Positions 26,838 to 34,991 are shown, numbered from the stretch's first letter. The stretch: 64,000 bases of DNA from Chitinophagaceae bacterium (GCA_016786885.1 JAEUVO010000033.1:99225-163224), one strand, 5' to 3'. The notes: generated by a model not told the origin, from the letters alone. Numbers and translations: made by a program.

Positions 26838-26871
26838 AAACTGTGGAAAATTCGGGATTAATCCACAGTTT
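26838..26871. promoter_or_regulatory. Perfect 10-bp inverted repeat upstream of guaD
   Basis: AAACTGTGGA (26838-26847) and TCCACAGTTT (26862-26871) flank 14 bases. It ends 51 bases before guaD and lies in the divergent spacer, so an operator or an RNA hairpin is possible. The arms also resemble half DnaA boxes (TCCACA). Confidence 0.5.
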
Positions 26872-26922
26872 TGCACGGATATAGAGGCAATAGAGTTGAG
26901 TTTTATCACTTAAAAACCAATT

Positions 26923-27402
26923 ATGTACAGCAAGATTGATAATAAATTTCTGGAGAGAGCTATAGAATTATCGAAACAAGGGATGAATGGCGGAAAAGGT
27001 GGTCCATTTGGGTGTGTGATTGTATTGAACGGGGAAATAATAGGTGAGGGATGTAACCAGGTAACCTCTTCCAATGATCCTACGGCACATGCAGAAGTAG
27101 TAGCCATTCGCCAGGCTTGTGGCAAACTGGGCACTTATCAATTGACCGGGTGTGATATATACACCAGTTGTGAACCTTGCCCCATGTGTTTAGGTGCAAT
27201 CTACTGGGCCAGGCCCCGAAGAGTGGTTTATGCTAATACCCGGGAAGAAGCGGCTGCTATAGAATTTGATGACGACTTTATTTACGGCGAGATCAATGCC
27301 ACTATGAAAGACAGAAAGATACCTTTTATACATCACCCTCATCCAATGGCTAAAGAAGTGTTTGTGGCGTGGAAGAACTGGGAAGGGAAGGTTAAATACT
27401 GA
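26923..27402 (+). CDS. guaD: Guanine deaminase, cytidine-deaminase fold
   Basis: 159 aa. Converts guanine to xanthine in purine salvage. The zinc site is complete: H56-A-E58 in TAHAEVVAI and C86-x-x-C89 in EPCPMCLGAIYWARP. Residues SNDPTAHAEV, LGTYQLTGC and FDDDFIYGEI closely follow B. subtilis GuaD (156 aa), which separates it from the tRNA deaminase TadA. It shares the spacer with a divergent hypothetical gene, and its stop is one base from the convergent anti-sigma-like gene. Confidence 0.92.
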   Translation: MYSKIDNKFLERAIELSKQGMNGGKGGPFGCVIVLNGEIIGEGCNQVTSSNDPTAHAEVVAIRQACGKLGTYQLTGCDIYTSCEPCPMCLGAIYWARPRRVVYANTREEAAAIEFDDDFIYGEINATMKDRKIPFIHHPHPMAKEVFVAWKNWEGKVKY

Positions 27403-27765
27403 TCAGTTTTTTAAAAGTCTTGTTACCACTACATACGACAGCACTATCAGCAACAGAAGTATAAGAATAGAGATATATATCCATGGCTGATAGGGTATTT
27501 TCATTTTTTCCCGTTGCTTCTTTTTCTTCTCCGTTCTTTTCTTCAGATCTCGATTCAGCATTTCCACCATGTACTGCAGTTGCTCTTTATCCTTGAATTC
27601 TTGCAGGCCTTGCATTGCATCATCATCAAAATCGCTTTGCAATAACTGTTTTTCTACTTCATGTTTCTTATCTTCAGATAGTTTTCCCTGCAGGTACAAC
27701 AGTAATGTTTCCTGGTCAACATCTTTGGAAAGATTAGATAATATGTCTTTATAGTTTTCTGACAT
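27403..27765 (-). CDS. Membrane-anchored partner of ECF sigma factor, probable anti-sigma
   Basis: 120 aa: an N-terminal soluble helical part (ILSNLSKDVDQETLLLYLQ), a basic stretch KKRTEKKKKQREKMK and one C-terminal membrane segment WIYISILILLLLIVLSYVVV. It starts 3 bases after the sigma gene stop, so they form one operon. The layout of a cytoplasmic domain plus one helix is that of anti-sigma factors, and LSNLSKDVDQETLLLYLQ with EVEKQLLQ resembles the helical start of Bacteroidota anti-sigma proteins. The zinc-binding HxxxCxxC of ZAS proteins is absent, so the call is an inference from context. Confidence 0.7.
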   Translation of the reverse strand: MSENYKDILSNLSKDVDQETLLLYLQGKLSEDKKHEVEKQLLQSDFDDDAMQGLQEFKDKEQLQYMVEMLNRDLKKRTEKKKKQREKMKIPYQPWIYISILILLLLIVLSYVVVTRLLKN

Positions 27766-27768
27766 TTT

Positions 27769-28350
27769 TTATCGCTTCGCTTTGTCTTGTAGTTTTTTTT
27801 CGATCAACAATTTCAGGTTTCGCTTGCCGTTCTGTATATAGCTTTTCACCTGCAGCATATTGTATCCTGTTTCATCACTAACTTCCTGGTAGCTTTTTTT
27901 ATGCAGGTAAAACAAAGTTACACATTGCTGTTGCTCCGGGTTCAGTTCTTTGAGTGACAATTCCATGAGTTCTAATGTGTGGTCATTTTGCAGCATAGCG
28001 TTCCGATCTGTTTCTTCTTCAGGCCTGGCTGCAAGTTTGTCATTGATCTCTGCTGTTAGTTTACCCTGTTTCTCCCTCAGCTTCATCAGGCAATGATTCT
28101 TGGCTACCATATACAGCCAGGATTTGAAATATTCCACCTTGTATTTTTGTAATTCCTGTATCACTTTTAAAAAGATCTGTTGTACGCTGTCTTTTGCTTC
28201 TTCTTCATTTTTTAAATACTTCATGGAAACACCCAGTAACAGGAGGGTGTAACGCTGTAATAATATGCCCAGCCATTCATTATTATGGTCGGCATAAAAC
28301 TGTTCAAGCAGTTCCTGGTCGGTTATATGCTGGTATTTATCAGCTTTCAC
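27769..28350 (-). CDS. RNA polymerase ECF-type sigma factor
   Basis: 193 aa. Region 2 at ~20-95 (VSMKYLKNEEEAKDSVQQIF with the typical DxxQ motif, KSWLYMVAKNHCLMKLR), region 4 at ~125-185 (LNPEQQQCVTLFYLHKKSY with the helix-turn-helix YQEVSDETGYNMLQVKSYI). It directs transcription of an unknown regulon and probably pairs with the membrane protein downstream. It is divergent from an NlpC/P60 gene at 28450. Confidence 0.92.
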   Translation of the reverse strand: MKADKYQHITDQELLEQFYADHNNEWLGILLQRYTLLLLGVSMKYLKNEEEAKDSVQQIFLKVIQELQKYKVEYFKSWLYMVAKNHCLMKLREKQGKLTAEINDKLAARPEEETDRNAMLQNDHTLELMELSLKELNPEQQQCVTLFYLHKKSYQEVSDETGYNMLQVKSYIQNGKRNLKLLIEKKLQDKAKR

Positions 28351-28449
28351 AAGCGGGAGTAACTATTTGTTAATGTAAGATGCAAGATTTGGCAATTTCA
28401 ACAAAATTTTGCGCTGATACATTTCATATTTTCGGCAAAAGATTTAGTA

Positions 28450-29217
28450 ATGGACTATGCTGTTGTTTCGGTGCCTGCGGCACCAGTAAGACGAAAACCA
28501 CGTCATAATAAGGAGATGGTGAGCCAATTACTCTTTGGAGAAGCCGTTAAGATTCTAAAAGCAAAGGGTGATCTTTGGGTGAAGATCCGCAGCCTTCATG
28601 ATGGGTATGAAGGCTGGATGACCCATACATTGCTGGAAGAAATTGATGAAAATGGCGCCGGACAAAAAAATAATTACATAACAGCAGATATGGTGAGTGC
28701 TATTTCTATTGGCGAAAAAAGAGTATATGTTCCGGCTGGTTCATCACTTCCATTGTTTGATGGCGGCAAAGGCAAATTAGGTAAGCTTGACTATAGCTTT
28801 GGTGAAAATGTAATAGACCTGGCCGCACAAAAGCAAGATGCAGAAAGGCTAAGACAATTGGCCTTGGCATGGCTCCATGTGCCTTATATGTGGGGAGGCC
28901 GCACCCCGTTTGGCGTCGACTGCAGCGGGTTTGTCCAGGTAGTATTTAAATTAATGGGAATTGATCTGCCCCGGGATGCCTGGCAGCAGGCACAGGAAGG
29001 AAAAGTGGTTAAAAAATTGAATGAAGCCGCAGCAGGAGATCTTGTATTCTTCAACGATAAAGAATCAATAGTACATGTAGGCATCCTGCTAAATAACCAG
29101 CAGGTTATTCATGCTTCTGGAAAAGTAAGAATTGATACGATTGACAAAAAAGGTATAATCAATACGGAAACGGGCAAACGGACCTATGACCTGGAAGCGA
29201 TAAGGCGGTTGCTGTAA
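28450..29217 (+). CDS. NlpC/P60 cysteine peptidase with SH3-like domains
   Basis: 255 aa. Two SH3-like segments at ~1-60 (AAPVRRKPRHNKEMVSQLLF, WVKIRSLHDGYEGWMTH) and ~75-110, then the NlpC/P60 domain (115-255) with Cys158 in GVDCSGFVQ, His209 in IVHVGILL and His221 in VIHASG. Such enzymes cut the D-Glu-mDAP bond of cell-wall peptides. No signal peptide is seen, so it may work on recycled peptides in the cytoplasm. A possible promoter is TTTG-15-TATTTTCG at 28408-28434. Confidence 0.92.
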   Translation: MDYAVVSVPAAPVRRKPRHNKEMVSQLLFGEAVKILKAKGDLWVKIRSLHDGYEGWMTHTLLEEIDENGAGQKNNYITADMVSAISIGEKRVYVPAGSSLPLFDGGKGKLGKLDYSFGENVIDLAAQKQDAERLRQLALAWLHVPYMWGGRTPFGVDCSGFVQVVFKLMGIDLPRDAWQQAQEGKVVKKLNEAAAGDLVFFNDKESIVHVGILLNNQQVIHASGKVRIDTIDKKGIINTETGKRTYDLEAIRRLL

Positions 29218-29220
29218 TGT

Positions 29221-29637
29221 CTAAAAAATACCCTTTACCCATTTCATGATAACTGTATCCCAGCTCAGCATTTTGAAGGCTGTATAAAAAAGAATGATCG
29301 CAAATATCTTTTTCAGCATATCCTGGTTAATGGTCAAAGCAATCTTACCGCCAAAAAAGCCGCCGATAATAAACCCGATAGCCAGCAAGCCAACAACTTT
29401 AAGATCGATTGGTGTTCCCAGTTTTTGACACTGATAATAATAATATACAGAGGCGAGTATAACAACTGGTAGGGTAAGTACTGCCAGTGATGTTCCCTGT
29501 GCCTGGTGCTGGGTATAATGCATAAAGAAAACAAGAGCTGGTACCATTATTATGCCTCCCCCCACACCCACCAGCCCGCTAAGTATGCCGGCCGATAACC
29601 CGATCAGCAGGGCTGTTATTATTAATTGTGTAGCCAT
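29221..29637 (-). CDS. Half-size TauE/SafE (TSUP) membrane protein
   Basis: 138 aa from the ATG at 29635-29637. It has the TSUP start GLSAGILSGLVGVGGGIIMVPALVFF and HYTQHQAQGTSLAVLTLPVVIL, with about four membrane segments. Most TauE/SafE transporters are ~250 aa and have two such halves; this is one half, so it must dimerise. Substrates in the family are anions such as sulfite, sulfonates or acetate. It begins 28 bases after ppa on the same strand and may belong to the same operon. Confidence 0.88.
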   Translation of the reverse strand: MATQLIITALLIGLSAGILSGLVGVGGGIIMVPALVFFMHYTQHQAQGTSLAVLTLPVVILASVYYYYQCQKLGTPIDLKVVGLLAIGFIIGGFFGGKIALTINQDMLKKIFAIILFYTAFKMLSWDTVIMKWVKGIF

Positions 29638-29664
29638 AGTATTTTTTTGGTTGGTATCCACCGC

Positions 29665-30207
29665 TTACTTTTTGAATGTTTCGTTGTACAATTTAATAGA
29701 ATCTTTAATGATCTTATAAGCTATTAACTGGTCCTGGAATGTATCGATCTCCACTTTTTTATTTTCTAATACTTTGTACTGCTCGAAAAAATTTCTTAGT
29801 TCCAGCAGAAAATGTTGTGGTAGCTCTTCCATTCTTGTGATATGATTGACAGAAGGATCTTTTGCTGCTACGGCGATTATTTTATCATCTTCCTGCCCGC
29901 TGTCGATCATTTGCATATTACCAATCACATTCGCCTCTACGAGGCAAAGAGAATGGATCGATTGAGAACAGATAACCAATATATCAAGCGGATCATTATC
30001 TAATCCCAGGGTTTGAGGAATGAAACCGTAGTTGATTGGGTACTGAAAGGAAGAGTAAATGACTCTGTCCAGTTTTAATAATCCGGTGGTCTTATCCACT
30101 TCATATTTAGAACGGGAACCCTGGGGTATCTCTATCATTGCATTTACTGTAGCCGGGGCTTTTTCTCCATAAGTGGCACCATGCCAGGGGTGTAATACAT
30201 TAAGCAT
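29665..30207 (-). CDS. ppa: Inorganic pyrophosphatase, family I
   Basis: 180 aa, soluble family I enzyme that hydrolyses pyrophosphate. Signature residues: IEIPQGSRSKYEVDK, VIYSSFQYPINYGFIPQT, and the metal-binding DNDPLD motif (about residues 75-80), then a second acidic cluster in EDDKIIAV. It follows crcB with an 10-base gap. Fluoride strongly inhibits this enzyme class, which makes the neighbour informative. Confidence 0.95.
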   Translation of the reverse strand: MLNVLHPWHGATYGEKAPATVNAMIEIPQGSRSKYEVDKTTGLLKLDRVIYSSFQYPINYGFIPQTLGLDNDPLDILVICSQSIHSLCLVEANVIGNMQMIDSGQEDDKIIAVAAKDPSVNHITRMEELPQHFLLELRNFFEQYKVLENKKVEIDTFQDQLIAYKIIKDSIKLYNETFKK

Positions 30208-30217
30208 AGTCTATTTT

Positions 30218-30589
30218 TTATCTGGTTAGTTTCATTCCTGCATAGGTGGCTGCTAAACCAAGTAATGCACTGGCGGCAATATAGGAGAAGAACAAAGCCA
30301 GTTTTTCTTCTTTAATGAGCCCAATACTTTCCAGGGTAAAAGCAGAAAAGGTAGTAAAGCCTCCGCAAATACCCGTCATTAAAAACAATTTCCAGTGTTC
30401 GTTACTATCGAAAGAGCGGAAACTAAAACCCCAGAAAACACCAATTAAAAAACAACCGATAATGTTTACCGCAAATGTGCCCCATGGAAATGAATGAGAG
30501 TAAACTTCTGCAAACCAACGCTGGCACAAATACCGGGCTATACTGCCAAGCCCGCCACCCAAGCCCACCAAAAGGATGTTTTTGATCAT
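30218..30589 (-). CDS. crcB: Fluoride channel CrcB/Fluc
   Basis: 123 aa with four membrane segments. Diagnostic elements: GGGLGSIARYLC, FPWGTFAVNIIGCFLIG with the conserved Asn, GICGGFTTFSAF (the GGxTTFS signature) and a final hydrophobic helix. It exports fluoride as a dual-topology dimer. It overlaps the preceding lipoprotein gene by 4 bases (ATGA) and is followed by ppa. I saw no fluoride riboswitch, which would have to lie upstream of the first gene. Confidence 0.95.
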   Translation of the reverse strand: MIKNILLVGLGGGLGSIARYLCQRWFAEVYSHSFPWGTFAVNIIGCFLIGVFWGFSFRSFDSNEHWKLFLMTGICGGFTTFSAFTLESIGLIKEEKLALFFSYIAASALLGLAATYAGMKLTR

Positions 30590-31038
30590 TGCAAAGTATC
30601 GTTGGTTGTTACTTTATTATAGTTGGTATCAGCATCATGCTGGTACAGATATTTAAGATCAACCAGCCATTTATCGTTTGCTCTTATAAGCCTGAGTGTA
30701 TCATGATTATTCTTAAATGAATTGGAATAGATCAGCACAGAGACGGAATCGTTAATATCGCTAAGGTTGTGGATTATTATAGCTGAAGCCCTGTAGTTAT
30801 CCTTTACTGCCTGGTCGGAGTTTTTATAAGATCGTTCTGCCACATCCAGGTAATTATTATTAAGCGAATCCTGCAACATATAGTTCCTGGCTTCATTGAA
30901 TTTACCATCCAGCGCTGAACGAATGAAACTACGGGCTGCATCAAGATTGTTTTCTGGTTCGGATGAAGTGCTCTCGTTTTTACAGGAATAAATGATAAGC
31001 AGCATACTTAATAGAAAAATGTTGATTTTGGTTTTCAT
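30586..31038 (-). CDS. Lipoprotein, DUF4878-like
   Basis: 150 aa. Type II signal peptide with lipobox IIYSC (Cys 19). The mature part resembles a small NTF2-like/DUF4878 fold: ARSFIRSALDGKFNEARNYM followed by SVSVLIYSNSF and DKWLVDLKYLY. It is the first gene before crcB with a 4-base overlap, so it is probably co-transcribed with the fluoride genes. A terminator separates it from the related lipoprotein gene upstream. Role unknown. Confidence 0.78.
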   Translation of the reverse strand: MKTKINIFLLSMLLIIYSCKNESTSSEPENNLDAARSFIRSALDGKFNEARNYMLQDSLNNNYLDVAERSYKNSDQAVKDNYRASAIIIHNLSDINDSVSVLIYSNSFKNNHDTLRLIRANDKWLVDLKYLYQHDADTNYNKVTTNDTLQ

Positions 31039-31073
31039 AGTTGCAAAATACTAAAAGTTTAACCGCCGGAAAC

Positions 31074-31102
31074 AAAAACACCCCTGGCAAAGGGGTGTTT
31101 TT
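31074..31102. terminator. Bidirectional terminator
   Basis: AAAAACACCCC and GGGGTGTTTTT form an 11-bp stem around TGGCAAA, with T-runs on both strands. It separates the two lipoprotein genes. Confidence 0.88.
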
Positions 31103-31122
31103 AATAAATTATAAAGATGCTG

Positions 31123-31734
31123 TTACTGGTTCATTTTTTCCAGTTCTTTCATGGCATCTTTCATTTTATCCATATTTTCAGGGCTAAGAGCTTTTTTGAC
31201 AGTATCAAGTGCAGAGTTTAGTTGATCTTTAAGGGAGTCCATATTGAAGTTTTTCATTTTATCAATATCCTCCTGATCTATTTCTTTACCGTCCTGCTTG
31301 GCCTTGTCCATACCCATTTTCATGAGTGTAGCCATACTGAAATCAACCTTCCAGCTACCGTCTTCTTTTTTCAACGGGAAATCAACAGTTTCATTTTTCT
31401 TTTTATTGGTAACAGATACGGTAGCATTATCACCATCGATCTTTGCATCACCAACTTCCATATTCTTGAAATCTTCAGCGGGGTCTTCGTCTTTTTTATC
31501 CAGGCCTTTCATTTTCTCAGCCATATCCATTGCTTTTTTCATCATATCCATGGTGCCTTTACTGTCTTTAGTTGCCAGCTTGGCAGCTCCTTCCAGGTCT
31601 TTTTTTGACATTCTTTCAAAGAAGGCGATCAGAACGGCTTTAGGGTTATCGGCCACACCGTCCTTGCCTTTACATCCGGCTATTGCAAGAGCTATTACCG
31701 CAACGGCAAGAAATGAGTTCATTACTTTTTTCAT
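31123..31734 (-). CDS. DUF4878-type lipoprotein
   Basis: 203 aa, lipobox AIAGC (Cys 21). NTF2-like core at ~30-125 (PKAVLIAFFERMSKKDLEGA, DATVSVTNKKKN-type strands, DGSWKVDFSM) and a long charged Lys/Asp/Met-rich helical tail to the end. Anchored in periplasm or outer membrane. It resembles the next lipoprotein downstream, suggesting an old duplication. Function unknown. Confidence 0.82.
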   Translation of the reverse strand: MKKVMNSFLAVAVIALAIAGCKGKDGVADNPKAVLIAFFERMSKKDLEGAAKLATKDSKGTMDMMKKAMDMAEKMKGLDKKDEDPAEDFKNMEVGDAKIDGDNATVSVTNKKKNETVDFPLKKEDGSWKVDFSMATLMKMGMDKAKQDGKEIDQEDIDKMKNFNMDSLKDQLNSALDTVKKALSPENMDKMKDAMKELEKMNQ

Positions 31735-31784
31735 GTGTTAAATGGTTTAAGGGCCAAAAGTAGCAATTAAGAATAAATAAGAGA

Positions 31785-32423
31785 CTAAAGTTTAAAACTT
31801 TCCTTTTTTATCATTTTGCACCGGGGGTGCAGAAAAATATCGTCTGTAGTAACACCAAATGGCATCGTATCAAGCCTGATATAGCCGGATAAGGCCCCTG
31901 CTAAGGCTTTGTTCAGGGATTTAAAAACAAATTCGGAGCAATACATTTTATCATCGCTGAAATAATTGAAGTACATGTCAAATTTCAGTCCTTGTTTGTA
32001 GTGATTGAGCACTGTTTGCTGCATTGACAGAAGCTGATCGCCTGAAAGGGAATAACGGTAAATGCCGAAAGCATTATTGTCTTTTGGATTGCAAAAGCTG
32101 TCAATCGGCTCCCGCAGCAGTTTTTGGCTGGGATTGTAACTGCCGCCCAGGGCATGGTATACGACCACACTATCGTTTTCAATGAAAAGTACACCGCAAT
32201 GTGAGTAGGAAGTGTCCTTCCGGTTCATGCTTCTCGCAGCCTGGCTTACTTCATCGATTCCGTTACGAAAAATAACATCACCACTTTTTATCAGAGGCTT
32301 CACATTATTGATGAGTTGATAATTAGCTGCCAGTGTTACCGGGTCAACGGATTTCTCCTTCGGTACATTACAGGAGAAACAAAAAAAAAGCAGGAATAAA
32401 AAGACAATCACATTTCTTTTCAT
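31785..32423 (-). CDS. YiiX/YebB-like NlpC/P60 hydrolase, lipoprotein
   Basis: 212 aa from the ATG at 32421-32423, which gives the lipoprotein signal MKRNVIVFLFLLFFCFSC. Permuted papain-like fold: LIKSGDVIFRNGIDEVSQA, His in YSHCGVLFIE, Cys in KMYCSEFVFK. The His-before-Cys order distinguishes YiiX-type enzymes from classical NlpC. Probably acts on cell-wall peptides or lipids in the periplasm. It lies 29 bases downstream of phoH. Confidence 0.87.
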   Translation of the reverse strand: MKRNVIVFLFLLFFCFSCNVPKEKSVDPVTLAANYQLINNVKPLIKSGDVIFRNGIDEVSQAARSMNRKDTSYSHCGVLFIENDSVVVYHALGGSYNPSQKLLREPIDSFCNPKDNNAFGIYRYSLSGDQLLSMQQTVLNHYKQGLKFDMYFNYFSDDKMYCSEFVFKSLNKALAGALSGYIRLDTMPFGVTTDDIFLHPRCKMIKKESFKL

Positions 32424-32451
32424 TCCTGCAAAATAATTATAAGTTTTGATG

Positions 32452-33468
32452 CTACTCCGGTTTCTCCTTTTTAATGATTGGTGGTGTTTGCCGGTTTGCA
32501 TATTCTTCGGCCTCTTTTTCATGTTCCTTACTATATGCTTTGATGATAGCTTTCACCAACCGGTGGCGCACCACATCTTCTTCATCCAGCTCAATATGTG
32601 CAATACCGTCGATATGCCTGAGTATACGGGTGGCCATTTGTAAGCCACTTCGCTGATTTCTTGGAAGGTCAACCTGCGTCATATCACCGGTAATGATAGC
32701 TTTAGCATTGGCGCCAATCCTGGTCAAAAACATTTTCAATTGAAGTTCGGTGGCATTCTGGGCCTCATCAAGTATGATGTATGCATTATCCAATGTACGG
32801 CCACGCATATAAGCAAGCGGTGCTATCTCAATGGTACGGGTGGTCATATAATAGCCCAGCTTATCAGCTGGTATCATATCATCCAGTGCATCATACAACG
32901 GCCGCAGGTAAGGGTCAATCTTTTCTTTCAGATCGCCGGGAAGAAAGCCGAGGCTTTCGCCAGCTTCCACCGCAGGTCTTGTTAGAATGATTTTCTTTAC
33001 CTGTTTATTTTTTAATGCCCGTACTGCCAGTGCAACAGCAGTGTATGTTTTACCGGTACCTGCAGGGCCGATGGCAAAAACAATATCATTTTTTTCGGAT
33101 TCCTGCACCAGTTTTTTCTGGTTGGCCGTTCGTGCCCTCACCGATTTTCCATTAGGCCCAAACACCAACACTTCATTAGGGTTCTTCTCCTTAAAATGAT
33201 CGATTGTTTCTGCGTCATCACCACCCAGTACCTGCTCAAAGTAGTTCTGGCTCATATGGCCATTCCGCTCCAGGTAAGATACAATGAGGGAGATTTTTTC
33301 CCTTGCATTTTCAATTTGCTCAGGGGCACCGCTCAGCTTTAACTGTGTGCCGCGGGAGAGGATCTTCAGCAGGGGAAATTTCTTTTTGAGGATGTCGAGC
33401 TTACCGTTGTTTACACCAAAAAATTCAATAGGGTTTACGGTTTCAAGGTTGATGATAGTGTCTGTCAA
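32452..33468 (-). CDS. PhoH-family ATPase, TTG start
   Basis: 338 aa. Walker A GPAGTGKTYTAVALAV near residue 135 and Walker B YIILDEAQNAT, with an N-terminal KH-like part (GTQLKLSGAPEQIENAREKI) as in PhoL/YbeZ. It is a cytoplasmic RNA-linked ATPase/helicase-like protein. The frame has an in-frame TGA just upstream and no ATG until residue 73; family members begin near this point, so translation most likely starts at the TTG at 33466-33468. The conserved RG, TGDMTQVDLPRNQRSGL and DVVRHRLV segments are present. Confidence 0.92.
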   Translation of the reverse strand: MTDTIINLETVNPIEFFGVNNGKLDILKKKFPLLKILSRGTQLKLSGAPEQIENAREKISLIVSYLERNGHMSQNYFEQVLGGDDAETIDHFKEKNPNEVLVFGPNGKSVRARTANQKKLVQESEKNDIVFAIGPAGTGKTYTAVALAVRALKNKQVKKIILTRPAVEAGESLGFLPGDLKEKIDPYLRPLYDALDDMIPADKLGYYMTTRTIEIAPLAYMRGRTLDNAYIILDEAQNATELQLKMFLTRIGANAKAIITGDMTQVDLPRNQRSGLQMATRILRHIDGIAHIELDEEDVVRHRLVKAIIKAYSKEHEKEAEEYANRQTPPIIKKEKPE

Positions 33469-33765
33469 TGCACTTCGGTTTATGTTTCACAAAGCCGGCG
33501 AAGAGTAGTACCGGATTAATTTAGCGTCTTCTGCCCGATTACAGAAGCCTTACCCTTCTGCATCAATATTACTTAGCAATATTGTGACTTCCTAAAGTTA
33601 CTTATTCACAGGTTGTGAATAGAGTTTTTTAGTAAGAAAATTTAGTTAATGATTTTTTTTGTAATAAAACTGATTTGCCAATAGTAATCATACGAAATAC
33701 ATAAGTGAAGGTTGCCTGTTCCTGATATATTTATTATACTTGTGGCACACTAAAACCACACAAAT
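33469..33765. other. Divergent spacer with DnaA-box-like inverted pair
   Basis: 297 bp without a gene. TTATTCACA (33602-33610) fits the DnaA box TTATNCACA and is followed at once by the inverted TGTGAATAG. An AT-rich tract of about 100 bp follows. Two other small hairpins (AGAAG/CTTCT and CAATATT/AATATTG) lie at 33545-33585. Only one box pair is seen, so an origin is not supported by number of boxes. Confidence 0.4.
33712..33742 (+). promoter_or_regulatory. Possible Bacteroidota promoter
   Basis: TTG at 33712-33714 and TATACTTG at 33735-33742, 20 bases apart, resemble the TTG/TAnnTTTG pair. The start codon of the DUF5684 gene is 24 bases further on. Confidence 0.45.
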
Positions 33766-34176
33766 ATGGAAAATGAAATCCCTGTAATAGCAATAGTTAT
33801 TTATCTCGCTATTGTTGTTTTTATCATTGCATCAATCTGGAAAGTGTTTGAAAAAGCAGGCCAGCCTGGCTGGGCAGCTATTATTCCTATTTACAACATT
33901 TATATTATGACAAAGATTGGTGGCAAACCCGGCTGGTGGGTGTTAATGTTCTTCATCCCTTTTGTAAATTTTGTTTTTCTCATCTGGTTGTATAATATGA
34001 TCTCCAAAAGTTTTGGAAAAGATGAAGGCTTTACTGCAGGATTAGTGATTCTTGGGTTCATCTTCTGGCCTATACTTGGTTTTGGAAGCGCCAAATACCT
34101 TGGTCCATATGGAGACCCGGCGGCCTTTGCCGCCTACCAGGGTAAAGATAAATTTGACTTTGAGAATAATCAGTAG
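33766..34176 (+). CDS. DUF5684-type membrane protein
   Basis: 136 aa with three to four membrane segments: VIAIVIYLAIVVFIIASIW, WAAIIPIYNIYIM, WWVLMFFIPFVNFVFLIWLY and FTAGLVILGFIFWPILGFG. The EKAGQPGWAAIIPIYN motif is typical of DUF5684 proteins, sometimes annotated as signal peptidase I-like by mistake. Function unknown. A strong terminator follows. Confidence 0.85.
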   Translation: MENEIPVIAIVIYLAIVVFIIASIWKVFEKAGQPGWAAIIPIYNIYIMTKIGGKPGWWVLMFFIPFVNFVFLIWLYNMISKSFGKDEGFTAGLVILGFIFWPILGFGSAKYLGPYGDPAAFAAYQGKDKFDFENNQ

Positions 34177-34200
34177 CAGGCATACTCATACAATTAGAGA

Positions 34201-34227
34201 AGAACAGGCATTACCTGTTCTTTTTTT
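34201..34227 (+). terminator. Rho-independent terminator
   Basis: AGAACAGG and CCTGTTCT form an 8-bp stem with a 5-nt loop, followed by seven T. Confidence 0.9.
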
Positions 34228-34334
34228 ATGTATATCTAATCCACTGGTTTACAAAGTAATTTTTCCGTTGTAAATCAGCCAACAGGTTGTTGCTGGTCAA
34301 GTCAAGGATGAGAAATGTGAAATACCTTCGGTAT

Positions 34335-34832
34335 ATGGCACAAGAAATAAAACCAATTAAAAGAAGTAAGCAACTGGCTCCGCTCAGCCGTGAGCATCAT
34401 GATGGATTGCTGTTTGCATGGAAGATAAAACAGGGGTTAGAAAATAAAACGCCGTTGGAAAAACTTCGCCGGTATTCGTTATGGTACTGGCAGCAGCATA
34501 TTAAACCTCACTTTTACCAGGAAGAAACAATATTGATGCCATATATGCCTGCTGATCATCCGATGGCAAGGCAGCTGAGGGAAGAGCATGAGCATATCCG
34601 GGAATTGGTGCTTAGTCTCGATGCAGAAGCAGATAAAAGAGATTTTGTCATCCTTGCAGACCTTGTAAATAAGCATATCCGTTTCGAGGAAAGAGAGTTG
34701 TTTGTTTATCTTGAGGAATTACTTACTACGGAGCAATTAAATAAGGTATACCAGGAACTGGAAGAGCATCCATTAACTTGCAATGATCCGAAAAGCCCTG
34801 TTTGGGAAGAAGAATTTTGGATAAAAAAATAA
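34335..34832 (+). CDS. Hemerythrin HHE-domain protein
   Basis: 165 aa from the ATG at 34335. The upstream in-frame starts (34287, 34308) lie before a possible -7 box TACCTTCG (34323-34330), so they are less likely. It has the HHE cation-binding pattern: LSREHHDGLLFAWKI, HIKPHFYQEETILMP, EEHEHIRELVLSL and HIRFEERELFVYLE, giving several His and Glu ligands for a di-iron centre. Roles in the family range from oxygen to NO or iron sensing. Cytoplasmic, single gene. Confidence 0.9.
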   Translation: MAQEIKPIKRSKQLAPLSREHHDGLLFAWKIKQGLENKTPLEKLRRYSLWYWQQHIKPHFYQEETILMPYMPADHPMARQLREEHEHIRELVLSLDAEADKRDFVILADLVNKHIRFEERELFVYLEELLTTEQLNKVYQELEEHPLTCNDPKSPVWEEEFWIKK

Positions 34833-34991
34833 AATCCCTCTTTTTCGTGTATCTGTAAGGAAAATGCCTGTATCAGTATTCAAATGGGTATCAATTTATA
34901 GTCTTGTTAAAGAATTGGAAAAGATGAAGGTTTGTTCATTTTACTGCCAAAGAATTACAAATTTTGCATTCTGCTAATGCAGGCCCTGAAG

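Noticed and set aside
30586..31073. Fluoride riboswitch before crcB
   Set aside because: crcB is preceded directly by another coding region and I saw no sequence like the fluoride aptamer in the spacer to the terminator.
32424..32522. N-terminal extension of the YiiX-like lipoprotein
   Set aside because: It would overlap phoH and hide the lipoprotein signal that begins at 32423.
33469..33765. Replication origin
   Set aside because: Only one inverted pair of DnaA-like boxes, no dnaA or other origin-linked genes, and GC skew could not be measured here.
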